Assembly: GCA_949358305.1 (NCBI GenBank)
Contig: OX442318.1
Location: 11,762,517 to 11,826,516 of the forward strand
Direction: 5' to 3'
Source: Strigamia acuminata
Lineage: Eukaryota; Arthropoda; Chilopoda; Geophilomorpha; Linotaeniidae
Length of the DNA stretch: 64,000 nt
The notes beneath the pieces are model-generated. The model searched no databases. It was given only the letters and a program-made list of their open reading frames with translations, and had not been told where the DNA came from. Every line of letters starts with the position of its first letter. The first letter of the stretch is position 1. The position numbers and the translations under genes were made by a program. This document shows, in pieces, positions 43,165 through 52,753 of this stretch.

Positions 43165-43275
43165 ATGCAGTCGCAAAACAGTGGTAGAGACTGGCATAAT
43201 GGCGGCTGGAACGGCGGCAATAATGGCTGCAATGGCGGTCAGAATTGGCTGAATAACGGCGGGAACACAAATTGA
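43165..43275 (+). CDS. Short Gly/Asn-rich ORF
   Basis: 36 codons, MQSQNSGRDWHNGGWNGGNN and more of the same type, ending at TGA. Composition is low complexity. It precedes the gag-like fragment and could be a leader peptide or chance. Unrecognised. Confidence 0.25.
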   Translation: MQSQNSGRDWHNGGWNGGNNGCNGGQNWLNNGGNTN

Positions 43276-43330
43276 ACCGGTTAAAATTCAACTGTGAGTG
43301 TTGAAATTTCGTAAAAAATTGAAAAGAAAA

Positions 43331-43980
43331 ATGGAAACGTTGACCAAGTTGAAACGTCAACGGACAACGGTACGGAACGCCTGCACGAGGCTGACCAACG
43401 CAACGAACGATTTGTTGGCTGCAAACCCGATTGATCTGCAAAAACTGAACTCGTAGCCAAGAAGGAAATTTGGCAGACTCTAGACGGCCAAATATACAAC
43501 GAATTGGACGACGAGGCGGAGGCCACAGCCGACATGGAGCAGGCGGACATATATCAAGAGAGGCTGATAGACCAGGTGGAGGACGTGGCGGCAATGGAAG
43601 CGAGGATGGAAGCGAGGATGGAAGCGAGGATGGAAGCGAGGATGGAAGCGAGGATGGAAGCGAGGATGGAAGCGAGGATGGAAGCGAGGATGGAAGCGAG
43701 GATGGAAGCGGCGATGAAAGCGAGGATGAAGGCGATGATGGAGGCGAGGATGCTCCGGGTGATGAAGGGGACGACGGGGAGCGCGTCGACGCGGCAACGG
43801 CGGAGGAGAGAGGAGAACGAGAGAACGGAGGGCGGGGGAAGAAGGGGGACGAAGGACGCGTCGTCGTCGGGGAAAGAGGTGCTGGAGAAGGAGGGCAACA
43901 AGTCCTACTACTGCGCCCCGAGCGCTTTCCGCCCGGACAGTAAGAAACGAACGAACGAACAAACATTTATTATTTATTAA
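43331..43980 (+). pseudogene. Retroelement gag N-terminus with expanded 12-bp repeat
   Basis: A frame starting METLTKLKRQRTTVRNACTR resembles the helical N-terminus of BEL/Pao-type Gag. It stops at TAG 43454 after 41 codons and resumes in another frame (AKKEIWQTLDGQIYNELDDE, then DMEQADIYQERL). That frame runs into 12 tandem 12-bp units (43594-43737) coding MEAR and variants, then a Glu/Arg-rich tail to 43980. Long frames on the other strand (PSSLPSSL type) are shadows of the repeat. Confidence 0.55.
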
Positions 43981-44332
43981 TTTATTTCAAATTCCAATTT
44001 ACTCTATAGGAGTGACGAAGTACGGGAGCTTTTTCAGAGACGCTTTCCGTCACTGGCGGAAGTGGCACGCCATACTGGACGACGCGGACAATGCAACCCA
44101 GGGGTTGCTGCGGATGCATTCGCGCGCGCACAATTTCCTGATTTCGGTGCATATCTGTGGAAACTGAAGTTCCTGAAGAAGCCACCGTTTAGGGGGGAAT
44201 TGGAGGTGGCGCCATGTTTGGCCACCAGAGGGTCACTTCGGTGACCCACTCTGTATTGGGGTATTTGATTATTGATTCAGGGGTAGGGAATAACATTTCT
44301 TGTTTCCTGCTTTGTATAAAATAACGAAGTGT
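43981..44332. other. Short non-coding spacer
   Basis: About 350 bp with a 60-codon frame (44062-44244) of no recognised family. Confidence 0.35.
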
Positions 44333-44545
44333 CTATTTCCCCACACGTGTGGGGAAATAACATGTAGCTTATTTCCCCACACGTGTGGGGAAATAGTCGG
44401 TCCTCACTGGCCCGACTATTTCCCCACACAATCTGATTATGTACGGTGTGGGGAAATAACATGTAACTTATTTCCCCACACGTGCGGGGAAATAGTCGGC
44501 CTTCATTGGGCCGACTATTTCCCCACACAATTTGATTACGTACGT
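44333..44545 (+). repeat. Left terminal palindrome array of the MULE-like element
   Basis: Two perfect 24-bp palindromes (half-site ATTTCCCCACAC joined to its complement), one variant with GTGCGGGG, and flanking half-sites facing outward and inward, joined by conserved spacers (AACATGTAGCTT; AGTCGG...CCGACT). Mirrors 46790-47013. Confidence 0.8.
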
Positions 44546-44670
44546 ACGTACGTCATACTTACGTTTTTAAAAACAGAACTATTTAAGAGTCCACACTTCA
44601 TTCGATTATTACTTTTTGTGGTTTGTTCGTACGTATTGTCAGACACTATTCATTAGCTACTACTAGTATC

Positions 44671-45642
44671 ATGGCTGATATTACCGAATCCGTTGTTCCT
44701 GATATTACCGAATCCGTTGTTCCTGATATTACCGAATCCGTTGTTCCTGATATTACCGAATCCGTTGTTCCTGATATTACCGAATCCGTTGTTCCTGATA
44801 TTACCGAATTTGTTGAATCTGATATTGTTCCTGATATTACCGAATCCGTTGAATCTGATATTGTTCCAAACTTATTGTCAACTAAGTTTAGTTGTTGGAA
44901 TGATTTTGCCGTGATGCTTGAAAATCATTGTAACACACATTTTAGTCCTATTTTCGTAACTGCTAATTCTCGTACAGTTGAAGCGGAAAATAGAAGGACG
45001 AAAGCAGGAAAACTATCCCCTGAAATTGGATATTACTTTTGCCATTTTGTGTGTGTGCATTCAAGCTTTTACGTAAAAACGAAAAATGTGAGAACAGGTG
45101 AGAGGCCAAGACAAAAATCACTGAAAAGTGATTGTCTTGCCGAGATTCGCATTGCTTGGGATCGAGAATCAAGCCTGTTTAATATTACAAAGGCACATTA
45201 TGTTCATTCACACAAATTGGGACCGGAAATATACAGAAATTACTGTACTAATCGAGCATTGCGTGGCTTAGATTACAAGATTTGTCGTGTCGTTGAAACT
45301 ATTGTTGATGGTACTAAAACTTGGAAAAAATCCAAAGCTGTGACTGGAGATATCAGAGATAAGGTGGAATTGTTACTCAAGCATGAGGTACAAGCTGTTC
45401 GTGTAAAAAAATTCATTACTGATGAGGGCGCTGTTCTAGTTAATACTAAAGACATTCATAATATTCGGACGAAATTTGAAACCAACAGTGGGGCGAAAGG
45501 CTTAAACGACGAAGAAAAGTTTCTGGGCGCTTTGCAGTTCGATCTTGAAAAAGACAAAGGGATGATTGTTGAAAATTTAGTTGTTGATGGTATAATTCGT
45601 ACTTGTTTTTTTCAGTTCTCGTGGCAAAGGATTTTTTTTTAA
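44671..45642 (+). pseudogene. Transposase N-terminal region: DITESVVP repeats and zinc-binding domain
   Basis: From Met 44671 (an upstream in-frame Met exists at 44623). It opens with tandem 24-bp units coding DITESVVP, then variants with ESDIVP. Next comes a region with C-x3-C, KSDCLAEIRI and a HYVHSHK His pair, resembling the WRKY/GCM1-FLYWCH type DNA-binding zinc fold of MULE transposases, and a helical stretch. It ends at an in-frame TAA after SWQRIFF, where the MULE core continues. Confidence 0.6.
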
Positions 45643-45861
45643 AGATATCCGGAGCATATGTTGATCGATGCAACATATTCACTGGTCAATCGACGAATGC
45701 CGTTGTATGTTGCTATGGTAGTAGATGGTATGAATCAATCAATTCCTATTGCATTTGCTCTTGTAGCAAATGAAACTATGGAAAATGTTGAATTCTTCTT
45801 TAAGTGCTTGGTTGAAAATAATCCTTGTTCAGCTGAGACAACTAGTTTTATGATGGGGTAA
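45643..45861 (+). pseudogene. MULE transposase core, first catalytic block
   Basis: Same frame as the preceding ORF past the TAA. RYPEHMLIDATYSLVNRRMP then VVDGMNQSIPIAFALVANE is the MULE signature around the first catalytic Asp (L-I-D-A-T-Y). The later catalytic residues are not found: the frame ends at 45861, and the next readable frame (REITGDELSEKIDF) does not carry them. Confidence 0.65.
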
Positions 45862-46683
45862 AACGTGAAATAACGGGCGATGAGTTAAGTGAAAAAATTG
45901 ATTTTCAGGATAAAATTGTCGCGCATTTTCCCAGATTGGTTTGTGTTCGTGGCCGTCCAAAAGGTATCGTGACATCAGTAATTGGCAAGAAGAGAGTTTC
46001 ATCTAAGCCGTGCTTACGAACTAAGAAATTGAAATTTTTTAGTGATGATGCAGAAGAAAATATAGAATGGGTTGAAGTATGTTCGATTTCGCTAAACATG
46101 AAGCATTTATCGATTTTAAGAGGCATTGCTTTTCTCGATGGTAGTATTATTGATGCAGCTATGGGTATGATGCAAAGAGATTATCCTTCTATTCAAGGGC
46201 TACAATCAGTAAGTTTTGGTGCTAGCCGTTTACCAACATTCAGTCCGTGTTCAGATTATTTTGTTCAGATTTGTCACGTGAATAATAACCATTGGAATGT
46301 TGTTTCCGGCAAAATTGGGAAAAGTTCTATTGTTGTAAATGTGTCTCTGTGATAATAAGAATCCCAGCAATTTCAGCCCTCATCACCTTGCGCTAAGAAA
46401 ACATTTGTTGGACTCTTTTTCGCAGCATAATACGCGATTTGAAAGTTTTCCATCCGATAACATTTCCGGATTAAAAGCAAACAAGAAAATATCTTATGAT
46501 AGAGTCTATTGCTTCTGCAGAACAAAGAAGGTGAGAGGCATGATAAGATGCAGCAAGTGCAGTGAGTGGTTTCATCGTGATTGTTTAGTTCAGTATGATT
46601 ATAAGGATGTGGATTTTGTTAATGATTTAAAGAGTGGAGATTTTATTTGTTACACATGTAATCCAGTACCAATAAATATTTGA
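45862..46683 (+). pseudogene. Ulp1-like region and PHD finger of the MULE-like element
   Basis: A second frame reads KIVAHFPRLVCVRGRPKG, then FLDGSIIDAAMGMMQRDYPS and VQICHVNNNHWNVVSG. The last two blocks match the substrate-entry helix and catalytic His-Trp of C48 (Ulp1/SENP-like) proteases, though no catalytic Cys is evident. After a one-base shift near 46340 a third frame ends with a PHD finger (VYCFCRTKK, MIRCSKCSEWFHRDC, FICYTCNP: Cys4-His-Cys3 pattern). Ulp1-like domains occur in some MULE lineages (family knowledge). Confidence 0.6.
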
Positions 46684-46789
46684 ATTTGTATTTTTTAACT
46701 AGCCATTTTTACCTCATACATATATTATGTAATCAGTAGTGATGGGCCGAATATTCGGTATTCGGCAAAACAGTGTAATCATATTGTAT

Positions 46790-47013
46790 GGGGAAATAAC
46801 CGACTATTTCCCCACACCGTACGTAATCAGATTGTGTGGGGAAATAGTCGGCCCAGTGAGGGCTGACTATTTCCCCGCACGTGTGGGGAAATAAGGTACA
46901 TGTTATTTCCCCACACGTGTGGGGAAACAGCCTGGCCAGAGAGGACTGACTATTTCCCCACACGTGTGGGGAAATAAGCTACATGTTATTTCCCCACACG
47001 TGTGGGGAAATAG
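46790..47013 (-). repeat. Right terminal palindrome array of the MULE-like element
   Basis: Inverted counterpart of 44333-44545 with several full palindromes and the same AACATGTAGCTT-type spacer. The outermost palindrome ends at about 47013. Confidence 0.8.
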
Positions 47014-47168
47014 CCTCAGCCTAAAATAAAACACTGTTCAAATGTAAATCCGAGTATTCGCATGCTTCATTTTGTCATCCACCAAAATCAGCCCAATTTC
47101 GGAAACATCGAAGAATCTAAGTAACTTTTATTAGTCCAACATTTTATTAGGAGTTGCAAAAGCAACAT
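47014..47168 (+). repeat. 3' end of the BEL element's 5' LTR
   Basis: Sequence between the MULE-like element and the primer-binding site. It ends GCAAAAGCAACA, so CA closes the LTR 2-4 nt before the primer site. The start of this LTR is lost or displaced by the MULE-like insertion. Confidence 0.45.
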
Positions 47169-47170
47169 AT

Positions 47171-47188
47171 GGTGCCGAAACCCGGGAC
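47171..47188 (+). promoter_or_regulatory. Primer-binding site, tRNA-Phe
   Basis: TGGTGCCGAAACCCGGGA is complementary to the 3' end of tRNA-Phe (TCCCGGGTTTCGGCACCA, recalled). It lies 34 nt before the gag ATG. Confidence 0.75.
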
Positions 47189-47221
47189 TTTTTAAAAGAA
47201 AACCAAGGAAAATCGATCGCA

Positions 47222-48085
47222 ATGGCAGATTTGGAGAAAAACCGAAGACAAAGGGAAGCCGCGAGGACGAACGTTCGAAACATTTTCAACACTTTGAAAA
47301 ATGAACTGAAGCAAGATCCGGTAAATGAAGTAAAGCTTTTGTGCATACAAGCACAGTTACTTTTAAAGGGACCAAAGATCGAGAAATTGGACATTCTGGT
47401 GGCCGACGCAATCACCGAAATAGACGAGGTCGCAGAAGATACTACAACAGCCGAGGAGTTTCAAGACGAATTGGTAGCGGCGAAAATCACGTTGGAACTG
47501 GCATTGAAGGAAATCACACAACTGAAAACGCAAGTACCGAATCCAAATTTACCAATTATTAATCCCGCTATCGTTAACGCGCCGATCGGAGGCCAACAAT
47601 GCACAAGCATGAAATTGCCGAAGCTGGAAATTGCCAAATTTAGGGGAACACCCGAAACGTGGACTCAATTCTGGGGAGACTTCCAGTTAAGCGTGCATAA
47701 CAACACTTCGCTTCCCAAAACGGCGAAGTTCGTGTATTTACGATCGTTGGTCGAAGGATTGGCCGCCAACGCGATAAGTGGACTCACGGTAACGGATGAA
47801 AATTACGACAGCGCGGTCGTTTTGTTGGCAAGTAGATTTGGTAAACCAGACTTGATAATAAATGCACACATGCAAAAATTCCTCGAGGTGAAGCCCGTGA
47901 AAAATGCGGACGATGTTGTTGCACTTCGAGAACTTTATGATTATTGCGACCTCCACATAACAAGTTTAGGAAATTTAGGAGTGGATGCATCAACGTTTGG
48001 GGCACTCTTGGGCCCAATTTTAACTCGTGCGACGCCCGATTCGATGCAACACGACTTCTCCAGATCCAGAGGCGATTTACCCTAG
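47222..48085 (+). CDS. gag: BEL/Pao Gag, N-terminal part
   Basis: 287 codons. Coiled N-terminus (DLEKNRRQREAARTNVRNIF), then the DUF1759-like capsid segment MKLPKLEIAKFRGTPETWTQ with FWGDFQLSVHNNTSLP, KFVYLRSLVEG and AANAISGLTVTDENY, which defines BEL/Pao Gag. It ends at TAG 48083. The next ORF is in the same frame and continues Gag, so the TAG is an in-frame stop inside the polyprotein (nonsense or readthrough). Confidence 0.85.
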   Translation: MADLEKNRRQREAARTNVRNIFNTLKNELKQDPVNEVKLLCIQAQLLLKGPKIEKLDILVADAITEIDEVAEDTTTAEEFQDELVAAKITLELALKEITQLKTQVPNPNLPIINPAIVNAPIGGQQCTSMKLPKLEIAKFRGTPETWTQFWGDFQLSVHNNTSLPKTAKFVYLRSLVEGLAANAISGLTVTDENYDSAVVLLASRFGKPDLIINAHMQKFLEVKPVKNADDVVALRELYDYCDLHITSLGNLGVDASTFGALLGPILTRATPDSMQHDFSRSRGDLP

Positions 48086-48088
48086 TCA

Positions 48089-49504
48089 ATGACCGATTTT
48101 TTGAAGTTTTTCCGATTCGAGATCGAGATGCGCGAAAGGACAAAAGCAATGAGTGAGAAAAACAACTTGATCGAGAAGAAAGAAACAACTACGAAAAAAC
48201 AAGAGGAGGTAACTAAGAAAATGAATACGAAAATTAATCCACTTGGTTCCGCCGCAGCGTTGGCAGCAATTACGTACAAATGCACGTTCTGCCAAAAAGA
48301 AGAGCATACGAGCCCAGACTGTCCGCTGACTCTGGCCGAACGAAAAGCTGCGTGCATGAAGGCCCGAAGATGTTATCGTTGTCTCAAGGAAGGACACATC
48401 GCGTACAAATGCAAAACCCGCTTTCGATGCAAGAAATGCGACAAAAATCATCACACTTACCTGTGCGACGCTGAAGAGAAAAAACCAATTGAAACGCTGA
48501 CTTCCTCCGCCGTTTTGGAACAGGAACAACCGGTATCCGTAATGTTTTTGCAAGTACTAGTTGTAGATGCGTGCGGACAATCGAAAAAACGTAAAGTTCA
48601 GTGTTTTCTGGATGGCGGATCGCAAAAGACGTTTATTACGGAGAAACTGTCTCGAGAACTCAACTTGGAACGAGTTGGCGAACAAGATATTGCATTGTTA
48701 ACTTTTGGAGCAACCGAACCAACAATTGCGAAGAGGAATCGAGTGAAATTGTTAATAAATAATTGCGATAACATTGCCTTTAATCTAGAAGTCGAAGCAC
48801 TAGAAACTCCGTGGATCACGCCAGCGTTGAAGGGACAGACTGACCAGAGAATACTGAACGAACTGAAGAAACACAACATCAAATTGGCAAACAACGGCAG
48901 TGCTCTAGTGGACGATGGAGTTTCGATTTTGATCGGAGTGGACAATTTTTGGAAAGTGACCACCGGAAAACAACACCGACTTGAAGAAAATTTAATGGCA
49001 ATAGAAACGATTTTTGGTTGGACTTTGCACGGTTCATCTGGGGAGAATAAAGAGACAGTATCGGCGCTCGTACGGGTAAACAAAATCCTTGTAATTGACA
49101 ATACTAATGAGCTTTTGGAGAAATTTTGGAGTTTGGAGGCAATCGGGATTAAACACGAGACCGTGGATCGGAACGAGGACGAGGAACAAACGTTAAGGCG
49201 ATTCAAAGAAAGCATCGAGTGGGTAAAAGACCACTACGAGGTCGAACTGCCGTGGAAATTGAACGCAAAAGAACTGGACGACAACCGACAACCAGCATTG
49301 AAAAGATTTTGGAGTTTGGTCAACCGATTTAGAAAAAATCCAAAGCTGTATTTGCAATACAAAGAAGTGATCACGGAGCAACTTAGAACTGGAATCGTCG
49401 AGGAAGTACCACAAGAAAACGAAGAAAATAATCCAATTTATTATATTCCACACAGACCCGTGATCGACGAGACAAGAGCAACGACCAAACTCAGAATTGT
49501 GTAG
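48089..49504 (+). CDS. pol: BEL/Pao Gag C-terminus, protease and truncated RT
   Basis: 471 codons in frame with the preceding gag. Two zinc knuckles (CTFCQKEEHTSPDC and CYRCLKEGHIAYKC, both C-x2-C-x4-H-x4-C), an extra CKKCDKNHHTYLC, aspartic protease CFLDGGSQKTFI (D-G-G-S), the BEL spacer LIGVDNFWKVTTG, IFGWTLHGS, then the first RT motif YIPHRPVIDETRATTKLRIV. It stops at TAG where the direct repeat begins. In intact BEL elements RT continues with FDAS and a YVDD box. Confidence 0.85.
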   Translation: MTDFLKFFRFEIEMRERTKAMSEKNNLIEKKETTTKKQEEVTKKMNTKINPLGSAAALAAITYKCTFCQKEEHTSPDCPLTLAERKAACMKARRCYRCLKEGHIAYKCKTRFRCKKCDKNHHTYLCDAEEKKPIETLTSSAVLEQEQPVSVMFLQVLVVDACGQSKKRKVQCFLDGGSQKTFITEKLSRELNLERVGEQDIALLTFGATEPTIAKRNRVKLLINNCDNIAFNLEVEALETPWITPALKGQTDQRILNELKKHNIKLANNGSALVDDGVSILIGVDNFWKVTTGKQHRLEENLMAIETIFGWTLHGSSGENKETVSALVRVNKILVIDNTNELLEKFWSLEAIGIKHETVDRNEDEEQTLRRFKESIEWVKDHYEVELPWKLNAKELDDNRQPALKRFWSLVNRFRKNPKLYLQYKEVITEQLRTGIVEEVPQENEENNPIYYIPHRPVIDETRATTKLRIV

Positions 49505-52340
49505 CCAAAGTCAGTCTTACAATACGGTCATGTAAATGCCACAATCATGCGGGCTAACAATACAATGAGAATTGTAAATGCCACATTCCTTCTTGGATGT
49601 GGGCTAACAATACAACTAGATAGTGTGGCAGAAATTTTGAAATGACCAGAGCTCTCTTCTGGTTTCACCGAGACAAGTAATGTGCTCAGTTTATCCAGGG
49701 GTGACCACGTGGAGGTAGAGAGTTGGATTTTACACCCCCGCGAACAAATCAATTTATGGTTTTGAACAGTTATATGCACCGTCTTTTTAGGATTGTGAAG
49801 GTTCAGCACCCATTCACGTGCTTCTTACAAGACTAGAAATATAAAATTTTTGTTTTCAATTTTTTAGTTTACAGAGAAAAGTGAAAACTAGAATTTTCTT
49901 TCCTCGAAATGAAAATGCTGAAAATTATATATATACCGGTATATCATTTTTTTTCTCCATTCGGTGTGGTTGGCGTAAAACGGGCGTGACTAAAAGAAGA
50001 TTCGCATTTTCACATTCCTGGAAGAACTGTGCCGATGGTCTAAAAAAGAAAAAAAAAACATTTCGAGACGAACCGATCGATGTCTCCAAAAGACTGAAAA
50101 GAAACGCAGAAATTAATCAAAAAATCATTATATAATAGTTGTTTAAAAAAATAAATATTTGTCACACAGATTGTGGATCATATCAAACAAAAATTTAAAA
50201 ATAAAAACAAGAAAAAAATATAAATTTTGTGTCAAAATCGGGTGGCTGTAATAAACACTTAAATATAAATAAGCAAATACATAAAAAAAAAACCGTGGAT
50301 GTTAATAATTAATTGAAAATTACGGTAAATGTGTTTGATCACGAACACAATAAACTTTAGGCCTATTGTGTCCGTGGTTTGATCAAAAAATGAAAACTTA
50401 CCTCGTTTTGTTGGACCGAAAGACCATGCAGTTTGCTTTTACGAGAAAAAAACCACTGAAATTGGAGTAAACGATTGTTGGAAAGACAAATTCAAAGAAA
50501 TATTCAAGATATAACGACGAGACGACACGACAAACAAAACCTCCTGCTTCGGCTTGTCCTGGATCAACGTGGCTACTTTGTGACGATTCTACTTTTGGCT
50601 GAATAATTAGCCATTACAAGAGATAAATCGGTTTAGACAAGACATTTCTACAACTAGAAATAACCTAACCGAGATAAGCTACGGAAGTCTGTACAACGTG
50701 AATATGTGATATAATTACATGTTTATTAACATTACAACTGGAGTTGGGGTTCTGGATAAGTGTAACGGCGGCTACACTGGTTGAGGTTCCGGGCGATGCT
50801 GTTCGAGTGGTGCGGCTGACTTTGCGGCATTGTCACAGTTAGCGCTACGGAGACGTATTCGGTCCCGCAGCTCGGATATCTATTAATACGAAGAGTCCTT
50901 CGTATTCGGTCGGGAATATTCATTAGAATATTCCATATTCAATTCAACAAAACAATATTAGTGTAATATAACAAATGAATTGTTATATTGTTATTCTATG
51001 GGCGGGGACAGTCACGACAGTCGAGGGGACCATCGCGGGAGTTGTTGAGACTCCATCCGCCAGCATGCCTTACGACGACAAGATCTCGTGATCAGGCGCC
51101 GGGTATTTGTTTTCTGCGACGAGTCGCTTTCAGTGGTACCAACCACTGGGTAAACAGTTCCTGGGGGACTACCAGATCGGCATTACCAATACCCGAGTGT
51201 TTGTTTAGCGCAAGGTATGAATGCAATTGCTCACGGGCCACCAACCCGGTGCGTCGCCTGTGAATAAGGCTTTTACCGACCTCGGACAAGTCTTGCCCAC
51301 TTAACGGAAGGGCCAATGCACTGCATCGGAACCCTGGGAAAATAGTTTGCCCGCATTTGTTTGACGGGTTTGACTTCCCGTATATGTGCTCTGGCAGAGC
51401 ATCTGACCTATGATCGGAGAATCTCGCAAATAGATGCGACTATCACCGATCATATAATTTGATATTTGTTTAACGGTGTTAATCAATCCCGTGCATGGAC
51501 GATATACTATGTCACCGTACAAAATCCTACTGCTCCTTAGAACAGCTGGCTAGCGCTACGGGACTATTTGGTTACCGGAGTTAGTCTTCCCGAAATGACG
51601 CTACAACGAAGAATAGCACAATAGTATTGAATACATATTGACTGAGACAACGAGGGGGCCCGATGTGTCGATAAGAAAGAGAGAAATCAAACGATAACCA
51701 ACAATACATACAAACATACAGAAAACAAGCCGAAGGTCTGGTGGAAAACCAGAGCTTATATAGTTCTTTAGAACAGAAAGATTAGCGTTAGCCAATCAGA
51801 TGTCAGAATCCACGGATTCGTGGGTCACTTTAGTCCGGACCTAATATAGACTGGGTCCGAAAGAGTCCGATTGGTTCTCTTCAACACGTAAATATAAAAT
51901 ATAATATTGATTCGGTAGAATCAATATTCAAGTAAATAATACTTTTATCATGTTTAATAAATAACTCATATTTATTCACACCATTATCACAATTAATTAT
52001 AATTCTCGCAATTCATCCGAAAATGCGCGCTTTTAGTCAAAATAGCGCCATCTGGTGTTAAATCTGGGAAAATACGGTTTTATAACCGTCACAACTTTAT
52101 TTGGCTACGGGGATACACGTCTAAAATCACGGGGTCTTTCGACAGAACGAATCATTATGCTTCACTGTGTAATGTATGGTAGCCTAGAAGGGACAGTTAC
52201 CGAGTGGCATGAAATGAAATAATAAAAGTTTTCTTTTTTATTATTGCTAATTTTCGATAATAAACACAATTTTATGTACCAAACGTTCGTTCTTTTACAT
52301 AAATTAATTTTTTTATTTCATAATTAAAATTTGTTAGGCT
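49505..52340 (+). repeat. 1.3-kb direct repeat (BEL-type LTR candidate), copy 2, split by a solo LTR
   Basis: Blocks 49505-50578 and 52098-52340 are collinear with 40654-41970. The gap is exactly solo LTR B with its target duplication. A few indels and substitutions separate the copies. Confidence 0.7.
50579..52093 (-). mobile_element. Solo LTR B, inverted relative of solo LTR A
   Basis: 1515 bp, TGTGACG...CGTCACA, flanked by ACTT on both sides (50575-50578 and 52094-52097). It is homologous to 2240-3791 in reverse orientation. It is inserted into the 1.3-kb direct repeat; the uninterrupted copy at 41.7 kb shows the empty site. Hairpins at 50885-50906, 50913-50934, 50965-50989, 51131-51148, 51387-51401, 51763-51774, 51780-51797 and 51903-51928 correspond to those of LTR A. 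Confidence 0.88.
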
Positions 52341-52343
52341 TGG

Positions 52344-52750
52344 TATTTAGAATACACAGTAACAAACGCATAATGTAAATCAGTTTCATTATGGTTATCA
52401 CACCGTTTTTTAAATAAAATATCGAAAAAAATCTTTTTAACGATAAAAACGTTCGTTTTGGATTGGAATAATCATCAATTGTGAAATTATAGTTTATTAT
52501 TTACTAAATAAACAATTTTAACTTTTACTAATTGAATGGAATAAGTTTTAAACTGGTCAAAAACCCAGAAATTTTATTACGTAATAAATTGTGAAAGCTA
52601 ATACAATGCACGTACTAAATTTTGATTACCCTACATTTATTCGAATTGTAATTTTTATTCAATTACTTTTATAATTATTATAATAAATTACATCGAGCGC
52701 ATCAAGAGATACGTCAAAGAATACAATTAAACTATTAAGTACGTACCGTA
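52344..52750. other. AT-rich non-coding
   Basis: Nothing recognised. GAAATTTTATTAC, then ATAAATTGTGAAAGCTAATACAATGCACGTACT-type sequence at about 52570-52620, recurs at 56177-56226, so part of it belongs to a repeat. Confidence 0.4.
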
Positions 52751-52753
52751 TTA

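Larger units (their letters stand above)
44333..47013 (+). mobile_element. MULE-like DNA transposon with Ulp1-like and PHD regions (decayed)
   Basis: About 2.7 kb bounded by inverted arrays of a CACGTG-centred palindrome (half-site ATTTCCCCACAC). The coding part (44671-46683) has, in order, a 24-bp repeat region, a WRKY/GCM-like zinc region, the first block of a MULE transposase, a Ulp1-like region and a PHD finger. An in-frame TAA, a break near 45857 and a frameshift near 46340 show decay, and most of the MULE catalytic core seems deleted. I could not identify a 9-bp target duplication. It lies in or beside the 5' LTR of the BEL element. Confidence 0.65.
47171..49504 (+). mobile_element. BEL/Pao internal region truncated in RT
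   Basis: Contains primer site, gag, zinc fingers, protease and only the first RT motif, then passes abruptly into the 1.3-kb direct repeat at about 49503. RT core, RNase H and integrase are missing, so this is a deletion derivative or recombinant. Confidence 0.8.

Noticed and set aside
43160-43966. Minus-strand frames of 115-268 codons (PSSLPSSL type)
   Set aside because: Shadows of the 12-bp MEAR repeat on the plus strand.
44333-44545. CRISPR-like palindromic repeats
   Set aside because: Palindromes are mirrored at the other transposon end and separated by conserved, not unique, spacers.
45857-45908. 52-bp intron (GTAAAA...TTTCAG) in the MULE-like element
   Set aside because: Splicing does not restore the recognisable downstream frame, whereas the unspliced third frame is open; a deletion or frameshift explains it better.
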